11,550 nucleotides of DNA from Chloroflexota bacterium (GTDB lineage Bacteria; Chloroflexota; Dehalococcoidia; Lucifugimonadales; Lucifugimonadaceae). The notes beneath the pieces are model-generated. The model was not told the origin of the DNA, did not search any database, and worked only from the letters and a program-made list of their open reading frames with translations. This document shows positions 1 through 6,276 of this stretch, piece after piece (position 1 is the first letter of the stretch; each line of letters opens with the position of its first letter). A program made the translations under genes and the position numbers. The stretch is from assembly GCA_013911545.1 (NCBI GenBank), contig JACETA010000023.1, forward strand, positions 1-11,550. Direction: 5' to 3'.

Positions 1-64
1 AGGTATATTAAATACAATAAATTGGTATAAAAAAAATAAAGATACAATAGGCAAGTTAAGTTGA
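1..64 (+). CDS. C-terminal end of a probable NAD-dependent sugar epimerase/dehydratase (partial)
   Basis: Reading from base 2, the frame is open from the window edge to a TGA at 62-64 and gives 20 residues, GILNTINWYKKNKDTIGKLS. The pattern G-(I/L)-x-x-T-I-x-W-Y-x-x-N is typical of the last helix of extended SDR nucleotide-sugar enzymes, such as dTDP-glucose 4,6-dehydratase (RmlB) and UDP-sugar epimerases. The NAD-binding and catalytic parts lie outside the window, so neither substrate nor exact enzyme can be named. The TGA overlaps the ribosome-binding sequence of recF, which suggests co-transcription and coupling. The assignment rests on one short motif and is tentative. Confidence 0.5.
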   Translation, partial: GILNTINWYKKNKDTIGKLS

Positions 65-74
65 GGTTTATATT
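63..74 (+). promoter_or_regulatory. Ribosome-binding site and ATT start of recF
   Basis: GAGG at 63-66 lies five bases before an ATT at 72-74. In the recF frame the nearest upstream stop is TAA at 57-59, and no ATG, GTG or TTG occurs in frame until the ATG at 189, which is already beyond the Walker A motif. The ATT is the only near-cognate start that has a Shine-Dalgarno sequence and gives the correct N-terminus. This site decides the start of recF. Confidence 0.6.
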
Positions 75-1187
75 TATTTATCTAACTTTAAGTTAAAAAA
101 TTTTAGAAATTTTGAAAGTTTAAATATTGATTTAAATAACGGAATTAATTTTTTTGTTGGAAAAAATGGGCAAGGTAAAAGCAATTTAATGGAAGCCATA
201 TATTCTTTATCTATCGGTAAGTCATTTAGGACATCAAACCAAAGAAATTTATTCAATAAAAATTTAGATGTTAATGAAGTTTACGTTTCTGCAATGGCCC
301 ATCAAAATAATAATGTTTTTGATTTAAGTATTTATCTAAAAAAAATAAATGAGACTAATAAAATCGAAAAGAAATATATTTATAACAGTTCTGAAGTAAA
401 AAGTGCTGATTTTATTGGTAAACTAAATATAGTTTTTTTTGAAGCTAAAGATCTAGATATTATTATGGGCAGTCCGTCTTACAGGAGAAGGTTTTTAGAT
501 ATACATATTTCGCAGCAAGATATTTCATACCTAAAATCTTTGCAAAGATATAATAAAGTCCTTCAAAGCAGGAATAGATTATTAAAAGATATCAAAATAA
601 GAAAATCTTCAAAAATAGAACTTGAGTATTGGACAGAAAAATTAATTCAAGATGGTATAAAAATATCAAAAATTCGAAATAAAAAATTAATTGAAATATC
701 ACTAGAAACTTTGAAAATATTTCCTGATTTAGCCAAAAATGATGAGAATATTTCAATTAAATTTTTATCTTCGTTCCCAAATATTGAAGATATCAACGAA
801 GAAGAATTGATTACGCTATTTAACGATAATTATGCAAAGGAGATTTCTTACGGAACAACAATTTTGGGCCCCCACAAAGATGACTTTGAGGTTAAGATTA
901 ATAATAAAATATCTTCAGAATTTTCATCAAGAGGACAAATAAGAACCGCAACGCTTTCATTAAAGTTAGGTGAAGCAAATTCGTTAAAAAAAAGTTTATC
1001 TGATACTCCAGTGATAGTGTTAGATGACATATTGTCTGAATTAGACTTTGAAAGAAGGAAGACCGTTGTGAATTTTATTAAAGAGTACGATCAAATATTT
1101 TTAACTTCACCGGATGAAGCTCTTTTGAAATCAATTGTTAGTGGTGATGATAAAATATTTGATATTAATAAAGGCGTATTAACTTAA
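72..1187 (+). CDS. recF: DNA replication/repair protein RecF, apparent ATT start
   Basis: RecF is a cytoplasmic SMC/ABC-type ATPase that binds gapped DNA and, with RecO and RecR, loads RecA. Starting at the ATT at 72 gives 371 residues (E. coli RecF has 357). The N-terminus reads IYLSNFKLKNFRNF, so the FRN motif falls at the same distance from residue 1 as in E. coli. Walker A, GKNGQGKS, is at residues 30-37, again the E. coli position. The ABC signature SSRGQ is near 285-289 and Walker B VIVLDD near 314-319, followed by the D-loop ILSELD. The first ATG (189) would remove Walker A, so it cannot be the start. The gene follows the epimerase fragment by seven bases and its TAA shares one base with the ATG of the sirtuin gene (TAATG). 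It is not beside dnaN here, as it is in many bacteria. Confidence 0.95.
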   Translation: MYLSNFKLKNFRNFESLNIDLNNGINFFVGKNGQGKSNLMEAIYSLSIGKSFRTSNQRNLFNKNLDVNEVYVSAMAHQNNNVFDLSIYLKKINETNKIEKKYIYNSSEVKSADFIGKLNIVFFEAKDLDIIMGSPSYRRRFLDIHISQQDISYLKSLQRYNKVLQSRNRLLKDIKIRKSSKIELEYWTEKLIQDGIKISKIRNKKLIEISLETLKIFPDLAKNDENISIKFLSSFPNIEDINEEELITLFNDNYAKEISYGTTILGPHKDDFEVKINNKISSEFSSRGQIRTATLSLKLGEANSLKKSLSDTPVIVLDDILSELDFERRKTVVNFIKEYDQIFLTSPDEALLKSIVSGDDKIFDINKGVLT

Positions 1188-1966
1188 TGAATGAAATAGA
1201 AAAAAAAATTATTAAAGCTTCAAAATTAATCATTGAATCAAAAAAGGTGATTGTTATGACAGGGGCAGGTATATCTGTTGATAGCGGGGTTCCAACGTTT
1301 CAAGGAACTGAAGGTTTGTGGGCTAGATTTGGTAAGCCAAAAATGAATGCCTATTCTGATTTCTTAAAAAATCCTGAATCCTGGTGGGACAGAGAGATAA
1401 ATCATCAAAGATCTCCATATGTTCTTGAACTAAGAAAGGCAATTGAAGGTTCAAAACCTAACTTGGGACACAAGGTTTTATTTGAAATGGAAAATAAAAA
1501 TATTATCAATTCAGTAATTACCCAAAATATTGATGGTTTGCATGTTGATGCAGGAAATAAAAATGTATGTGAAATTCATGGAAATAGAAATTTTTTGAGA
1601 TGTATTAGATGTGATAATAAATTAAAATTTGAAGCTCCATTAATTGAAAAACCTCAAAATTGTAAGCTATGTAATGGAATAATCAAATATGATTCAGTTA
1701 TGTTCGGGGAGCCAATACCCAAAAAAATTTTAGAGAATGCCAGAAATATTATTGCAGGTTGTGACCTAGTTATTGCTGTTGGAACCTCATCAACTGTTAG
1801 ACCAGCTGCAGGTTTGACATGGATTGCTAAGGCAGAAGGGTCAAAAATTATTGAAATAAATACTAATCAGACAAAATTAACAAATGAATGTGATTTAGTT
1901 ATTAAAGGAACTTCAACTGATATTTTGAAAAAGATATTTTCAGAAGTTAGTCAATTAGTTAGATAA
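1187..1966 (+). CDS. cobB: Sir2-family NAD-dependent protein deacylase (CobB-like sirtuin)
   Basis: Sirtuins remove acyl groups from lysine using NAD+, yielding nicotinamide and O-acyl-ADP-ribose. The 259-residue protein has the usual bacterial length and all core motifs: GAGIS at 26-30 with DSGVPTFQG after it, TQNIDGLH at 112-119, catalytic His131 in EIHGN, four zinc cysteines as two CxxC pairs (139/142 and 159/162), GTSSTVRPA at 199-207 and IIEINTN at 221-227. In the helical stretch around 66-75 (WWDREINHQR) I do not see the Tyr-x-x-Arg pair that marks desuccinylase-type (class III) sirtuins, so deacetylation is the more likely activity; this is an inference. Translation is probably coupled to recF through the TAATG junction. 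The 3' end overlaps the convergent lysC by eight bases. Confidence 0.93.
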   Translation: MNEIEKKIIKASKLIIESKKVIVMTGAGISVDSGVPTFQGTEGLWARFGKPKMNAYSDFLKNPESWWDREINHQRSPYVLELRKAIEGSKPNLGHKVLFEMENKNIINSVITQNIDGLHVDAGNKNVCEIHGNRNFLRCIRCDNKLKFEAPLIEKPQNCKLCNGIIKYDSVMFGEPIPKKILENARNIIAGCDLVIAVGTSSTVRPAAGLTWIAKAEGSKIIEINTNQTKLTNECDLVIKGTSTDILKKIFSEVSQLVR

Positions 1967-3176
1967 ATTCATTGTGTAAAGATTGGGCAGCTAAACTTAA
2001 ATCATCTGAATTAATGATGCATGTAATCCTTATTTCAGATGTTGTAATCATTTCAATGTTTATATTTTTTTCTGACAAGGTTTCAAACATTCTTGAGGCA
2101 TATCCAGGTTGATTCTGAATCCCTGTTCCAACAATACTAACTTTACCTAGGCCTGATTGAGTATTTATGTTTTCTTTTTTTGCAATATTATTTTTAATTA
2201 ATTCTTTTACACATGCATCAAGATTTTTATCTTCCAATGTAAAGCTTAGATTAGTCTTGCCATCATTTCCAGCTGCCTGAACAATAACATCTACGCTTAT
2301 TCCCATTTTACTTAAAGGCAAAAATATTGAAGATGCTATTCCAGGTTTATCATCAATATTATTTATTGTTACTTTACTAACACCTGTAGATGTTGGAATC
2401 CCTGTAACAGCATTTCTTTTCTCCATTTTTACTTCATCATTACTCATCCTTGTACCTTCACTTTCATATTTGGTGTGTTTTATTATCATTTCAACTTTGT
2501 TTATTGAAGCAATTTCTATTGACCTAGGATGCATTTTTGCTCCTAAGGAAGCCATTTCAAGCATTTCATCATAAGATATATTGCTTATTAATTTACCATC
2601 ATTAACCAATCTTGGATCTGCAGTAAAAATTCCTTTTACATCAGTGTAAATTTCACATCTTTTTGCATTTAGGGCTGATGCAATTGCAACTGCGGTTGTA
2701 TCAGATCCGCCCCTTCCTAAAGTTGTAACTTCGCCATATTCTGATACACCTTGGAACCCAGCAACAATAACAACATCCCTTTCTTTTAATTCATTTAATA
2801 TTACCTTTTTATCAATAGATGAAATTCTTGCAGAGCCGTGTAAGTCATCTGTAAAAATTCCTGCTTTTTGCCCAGTAAGACTAATTGCATTTACTCTAAT
2901 TTCTCTCAAAGACATGCTCATAAGAGAGGCTGATATTATTTCACCAGTTGATAATAGTTGATCAAAATCTCTTAAGTTATCAATTTCATTGTTATTTTTT
3001 AAAAAACTTTCTCCTAGTTTTACTAATTCATCTGTTGTATCGCCCATAGCAGAAACAACAATCACAATTTTATTAGAATTTTTTAAAGAACCTTTTATTT
3101 TTTTTGCAACAAACTTTATTTCATCTAAGTTACTTAATGAGCTGCCACCATATTTTTGAACAATAAGATTACTCAT
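1959..3176 (-). CDS. lysC: Aspartokinase with two C-terminal ACT domains
   Basis: Aspartokinase phosphorylates aspartate to 4-aspartyl phosphate, the first committed step toward lysine, threonine, methionine and diaminopimelate. The 405-residue monofunctional protein has the N-terminal KYGGSS motif (8-13), GRGGSDTTA (154-162) and TDVKGIFTADPR (178-189), which form the amino-acid-kinase domain. Two ACT regulatory domains follow, starting near residues 267 and 345; family knowledge makes feedback control by lysine and/or threonine likely. No homoserine dehydrogenase is fused. The ATG overlaps the TGA of thrB as ATGA (3176-3173), a typical translational-coupling junction. The stop lies inside the end of the convergent sirtuin gene. 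Internal methionines such as M251 lack a clear ribosome-binding sequence, so I see no support for a separate beta subunit. Confidence 0.96.
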   Translation of the reverse strand: MSNLIVQKYGGSSLSNLDEIKFVAKKIKGSLKNSNKIVIVVSAMGDTTDELVKLGESFLKNNNEIDNLRDFDQLLSTGEIISASLMSMSLREIRVNAISLTGQKAGIFTDDLHGSARISSIDKKVILNELKERDVVIVAGFQGVSEYGEVTTLGRGGSDTTAVAIASALNAKRCEIYTDVKGIFTADPRLVNDGKLISNISYDEMLEMASLGAKMHPRSIEIASINKVEMIIKHTKYESEGTRMSNDEVKMEKRNAVTGIPTSTGVSKVTINNIDDKPGIASSIFLPLSKMGISVDVIVQAAGNDGKTNLSFTLEDKNLDACVKELIKNNIAKKENINTQSGLGKVSIVGTGIQNQPGYASRMFETLSEKNINIEMITTSEIRITCIINSDDLSLAAQSLHNEFI

Positions 3177-4090
3177 TTAACAATTTGTATGCCTTCATTT
3201 GATGCTTTCGTTAAAGTAACTTTTCCATCAAGATTATGCTTTCTAGCAGCTTCTTTTAATTCATAATCAATAGTGAATTCTTTGCCCTCACTAAAAACCA
3301 TTAAAGTCGGGCCTGAACCAGACAATATTGCTCCTAATGCTCCAGCTTCCATAGCTGAAGCCATTAAATATTTTATTTTTGGAAAACTTTCTAGCCTTAT
3401 ATTTTGATGTATGTAATCTTGGGTAGCATCGTTAAGAAATGTGTAATCACCTGAACTTATAGAATCAATCAGTAATGCAACTCTAGACATATTGTTTATA
3501 GCATTATTAAGGGGAATATTCTGAGGGATTTTTTTTCTACTAGTATTTGTTTCTGAAGTAAAATTTGGCACAAAAGTCATTATATTTAAATTATTTTTAA
3601 TATTAATTTTTTTAAACATCCACCTTGATTTATTATCGTTATAATATGAAATAGTTAACCCTCCAAAAATACATGGAGTGGCATTGTCAGGGTGACCTTC
3701 AATAGCAATAGCCATTTGCATCAAATCTTCAGAAGATAATTTGCTTCCAGATAAATAATTTCCTATAAATAGCCCACCTGAAATTGAAGCTGCACTACTT
3801 CCCAATCCCCCTGCGTATGGAATATTATTATCATTAATTATTTTATATTTATCTAAATCTATTTCTGGATAAGAAAGCTTTATGCCTTTAGCTATCAAAT
3901 TTTGCTCATAAGGTATTTCATCATACTTTTCTTTGCTTACCCCATTATTTTCTATCTCAAAATTTTTATCAGATTTTTTAATACTAATTTTATTAAATAT
4001 GTTTACAGCTAGGCCTATACAATCAAACCCTGGTCCAACATTGCCAGTACTTCCAGGAATTTTAATAGTAATTTCGTCTTTTGGAATCAT
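3173..4090 (-). CDS. thrB: Homoserine kinase
   Basis: Homoserine kinase makes O-phosphohomoserine from homoserine and ATP, the step before threonine synthase. The 305-residue GHMP-kinase protein starts with the family strand KIPGSTGNVGPGFDCIG (10-26). It carries the ATP-binding motif PYAGGLGSSAAS at 91-102, EGHPDNATP at 131-139, and the C-terminal glycine loop GAILSGSGPT at 253-262. Length and motif order are normal. The ATG directly follows the TAA of the upstream flavoprotein gene with no spacer, and its TGA overlaps the lysC start, so the three genes are almost certainly one transcript. Pairing with lysC fits shared control of the threonine branch; threonine synthase and homoserine dehydrogenase are not in this window. 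Confidence 0.96.
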   Translation of the reverse strand: MIPKDEITIKIPGSTGNVGPGFDCIGLAVNIFNKISIKKSDKNFEIENNGVSKEKYDEIPYEQNLIAKGIKLSYPEIDLDKYKIINDNNIPYAGGLGSSAASISGGLFIGNYLSGSKLSSEDLMQMAIAIEGHPDNATPCIFGGLTISYYNDNKSRWMFKKINIKNNLNIMTFVPNFTSETNTSRKKIPQNIPLNNAINNMSRVALLIDSISSGDYTFLNDATQDYIHQNIRLESFPKIKYLMASAMEAGALGAILSGSGPTLMVFSEGKEFTIDYELKEAARKHNLDGKVTLTKASNEGIQIVK

Positions 4091-5014
4091 TTAAGAACTC
4101 AAATATGTGTATGCAGATAATGCGGCAATTGCTCCTTGCCCAGCTGCAGTTACAGTTTGCTTTAAAGGTCCAGATGCATTTGTCAGGTCACCCGCAGCAA
4201 AAACACCTTTCAAGCTAGTTTCCATTAATTTATTAACAGAAACCTCGTTAGTTTCAGGGTCTATTGATAAATTAAGTTGGTTTGCAAGTTCAAGCCTTGG
4301 GTCTGCTCCTATTTCTATAAATAAGCCGTCGCACATTAATTTTTCTTCTTGTTTAGACTTAATTATTTTCACACCATTAACACCATTGTTATCTTCTGTG
4401 ATTTCACTTATTTGTGAATTTAAATGAAGATCTATATTTTTACATTCCTGGAATTGTTTCAAAAGAACTTTTTCTGGTCTATGCAAAGAATCACCTCTGT
4501 AAACTAGGTGGACTTTATTTGCGTATTTACTTATTAATATAGCTCCTTCGACAGCAGCGTTCCCGCCTCCAACAACCACAACATCTTTTTCCTTATATAA
4601 TGGAGCATCACAAGTTGAACAGTATGAAACACCCTTTCCAACTAGAGAGTCTTCATTAGGTAAATGTAATTTCCTTCTTTCTCTTCCGACACATAAAATT
4701 ACGCCTTCAGTTTCTATAATTGATGAGTCTGTCTCAACAAAGAAGTTATTGTCACTTTGAGTAATTTTATTTGCATTTTCTTCAAATAGTTCAACATCAT
4801 ATTTTAAAACTTGCTCTTTCATATTCATCATCAAGTCAAATCCATCAACTTCTATCCCTGGATAATTTTCAATCATCCCTCCGATTGCAGTTTCTCCACC
4901 AAATTCTCCACCAATAATCATTGTATTAATTTGATATCTTGCTGAATATAGCGCCGCAGAATAGCCTGCTGCCCCTTGACCTGCAATAAGTAAATCGGTT
5001 TTCTTTTTAATCAT
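4091..5014 (-). CDS. trxB: Thioredoxin reductase-like FAD/NAD(P)H oxidoreductase
   Basis: This is a low-molecular-weight thioredoxin reductase-type flavoprotein that would pass electrons from NAD(P)H through FAD to a CxxC disulfide and then to thioredoxin or a similar partner. I start it at the ATG at 5014, giving 307 residues, the usual family length. An ATG 33 bases upstream (5047) would add 11 atypical residues, and a TATAAT box sits where it would place the transcript start on the 5014 ATG. In the 307-residue numbering, the FAD loop is GQGAAG (12-17), the redox motif CSTCD (132-136), the NAD(P) loop GGGNAA (149-154) and the C-terminal FAD motif FAAGD (272-276). After the NAD(P) loop it reads VYRGDSLHR where E. 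coli TrxB has an HRR-type phosphate-binding motif, so cofactor preference may differ. It is first in an operon with thrB and lysC. Confidence 0.9.
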   Translation of the reverse strand: MIKKKTDLLIAGQGAAGYSAALYSARYQINTMIIGGEFGGETAIGGMIENYPGIEVDGFDLMMNMKEQVLKYDVELFEENANKITQSDNNFFVETDSSIIETEGVILCVGRERRKLHLPNEDSLVGKGVSYCSTCDAPLYKEKDVVVVGGGNAAVEGAILISKYANKVHLVYRGDSLHRPEKVLLKQFQECKNIDLHLNSQISEITEDNNGVNGVKIIKSKQEEKLMCDGLFIEIGADPRLELANQLNLSIDPETNEVSVNKLMETSLKGVFAAGDLTNASGPLKQTVTAAGQGAIAALSAYTYLSS

Positions 5015-5079
5015 ATGATCATTATATATAAAACCAACAGCTTTCATAGATTTTGTTTGGAAAATTTTGGGAGAATGAA
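5015..5079. promoter_or_regulatory. Divergent promoter region between trxB-thrB-lysC and the flavoenzyme gene
   Basis: This 65-base AT-rich spacer separates two divergent starts. TTATATATAA at 5022-5031 is a perfect palindrome and supplies a -10 box to both strands. On the minus strand it is TATAAT (5026-5021), whose expected transcription start falls on the A of the trxB ATG at 5014, implying a leaderless message. On the plus strand it is TATAAA (5027-5032), giving a leader of about 40 bases. No good -35 box is visible for either direction. The assignment is from sequence pattern only. Confidence 0.45.
5068..5073 (+). promoter_or_regulatory. Ribosome-binding site of the geranylgeranyl-reductase-family gene
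   Basis: TGGGAG ends six bases before the ATG at 5080. It is one of the few clear Shine-Dalgarno-like sites in the window and decides in favour of this ATG over the in-frame TTG at 5053, which lies upstream of the site. Confidence 0.6.
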
Positions 5080-6276
5080 ATGATTAAATATATGAAACAT
5101 AATATAAAAAATAATTTTGATGTTACCGTTGTTGGTTGTGGTCCTGCAGGAGCTCAGGTAGCAAAAAAAATATCTGAAGCTGGAAAATCAGTTTTAGTTT
5201 TAGATCACAGGAGAGAAATAGGAGATAAACTTTGTACAGGAATTGTAGGATCAGAATTATATAATCATTACCCTGAAGTTAAAAAGTTTATATACTCTGA
5301 AGCAAATTCAGCAAAAATATTTAATAATTCTGAACACATTATTGACATCAAAAAAGATGAAACTCAAGCTTTAATAATAGACAGGGTTAAGTTTATTCAG
5401 TCAATTATAAATAATGCAAAAAAATCTGGAGCAATATTAAAAAAGCAAAGGTTAGTAACAAGTTCAGAAATTGGCGAAGAATATGTAAAAGTTTCTGCAA
5501 AATTTGGAAGCAAAGAAGAAATATATTACTCCAAATTATTAATAATTGCTTCAGGATTTAATTCAAAATTTGCAAAATCACTTGGTTTTAATTTAAGTAA
5601 AAATTACATTTATGGATACCAAACTAAAATTAGTAATTTGAATCTGGATGAAGTTAATGTTTTCACCGGGAGCACTTTACCAAAAGGGCATTTTGGCTGG
5701 CTTGTTCCAACTACAAAAAATGAAGGACTTTGCGGAATTTTAGGTAAGGCAAAATTAAAAAATAATGGAAAAGCCTTTTTAATTGAAATGCAAAAAAAAT
5801 ATAATTTTGAAATTAAAGAAAAAACAAAGGTTTGGGGAATACCAGTTAAGCCTGTTAATAAAAATTATTCTCGGAGATGTTTGTTGATTGGAGATGTTGC
5901 TGGTCAGGTAAAACCTACAACTGGAGGAGGTATTTATTATGCAATGAGATCTTCTGATATTGCTTCTGAAATTGCAATTGATTGCTTAGAAAATGAAAAA
6001 TTTTCTGTAAAGCAACTAAGCTTGTATTCGAAAAAATGGGAACAATTATTTAAAAATGAATTAAGAATAGGACTTTTCGCGAGGCAATTTTATGAAAGCC
6101 TTGATGATAAAGATATTGTAAAAATTCTTGAGCATATTAAAGAATCAGAATTGATATCAAGTGATATTAATTTTGACTGGCATTCTAAAATAATTATGAT
6201 GGCTTTTAAAACTAAAATTAAAAGTTTTTTGAAAGGGTCTTTAATTTCTAAGTTTAAGAAATTAGGTTTTAATTAA
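5080..6276 (+). CDS. Geranylgeranyl reductase-family FAD-dependent oxidoreductase
   Basis: Members of this family reduce isolated double bonds in isoprenoid chains (archaeal lipids, the chlorophyll phytyl chain, some menaquinones); others act as oxygenases or halogenase-like enzymes. The 398-residue protein begins with an FAD Rossmann fold, VTVVGCGPAGAQVAKK, with GCGPAG at 19-24. HFGWLVP is at 204-210, in the position of the family's substrate-side motif, and GDVAGQVKPTTGGGIYYA at 271-288 is the signature second FAD motif of geranylgeranyl reductases. The start at 5080 is chosen for its TGGGAG ribosome-binding sequence. It is transcribed away from trxB, and its last 15 bases overlap the convergent transketolase gene. 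No isoprenoid, chlorophyll or quinone gene is nearby, so the substrate is unknown; menaquinone or a polyprenyl/lipid chain are possibilities only. Confidence 0.85.
   Translation: MIKYMKHNIKNNFDVTVVGCGPAGAQVAKKISEAGKSVLVLDHRREIGDKLCTGIVGSELYNHYPEVKKFIYSEANSAKIFNNSEHIIDIKKDETQALIIDRVKFIQSIINNAKKSGAILKKQRLVTSSEIGEEYVKVSAKFGSKEEIYYSKLLIIASGFNSKFAKSLGFNLSKNYIYGYQTKISNLNLDEVNVFTGSTLPKGHFGWLVPTTKNEGLCGILGKAKLKNNGKAFLIEMQKKYNFEIKEKTKVWGIPVKPVNKNYSRRCLLIGDVAGQVKPTTGGGIYYAMRSSDIASEIAIDCLENEKFSVKQLSLYSKKWEQLFKNELRIGLFARQFYESLDDKDIVKILEHIKESELISSDINFDWHSKIIMMAFKTKIKSFLKGSLISKFKKLGFN

Noticed and set aside
61..96. TTG at 61 as the recF start
   Set aside because: It is in a different frame and reaches a TAA after 11 sense codons; using it would need a frameshift for which there is no sign.
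189..191. ATG at 189 as the recF start
   Set aside because: It lies after the Walker A motif encoded at 159-182; the protein would lack its ATP-binding loop.
2424..2426. Internal ATG (M251) of lysC as the start of a separate regulatory beta subunit
   Set aside because: No convincing ribosome-binding sequence precedes it, and the codon is not at the usual place just before the ACT domains.
4107..4427. Plus-strand open frame of 106 codons inside the thioredoxin-reductase-like gene
   Set aside because: It is antisense to the conserved FAD-binding C-terminus and shows no family features.
5015..5047. ATG at 5047 as the start of the thioredoxin-reductase-like gene
   Set aside because: It adds 11 residues not seen in the family and would put the TATAAT box inside the coding region. 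It cannot be excluded completely.
5053..5079. TTG at 5053 as the start of the geranylgeranyl-reductase-family gene
   Set aside because: The clear TGGGAG ribosome-binding sequence lies downstream of it and points to the ATG at 5080; the extra nine residues resemble nothing in the family.
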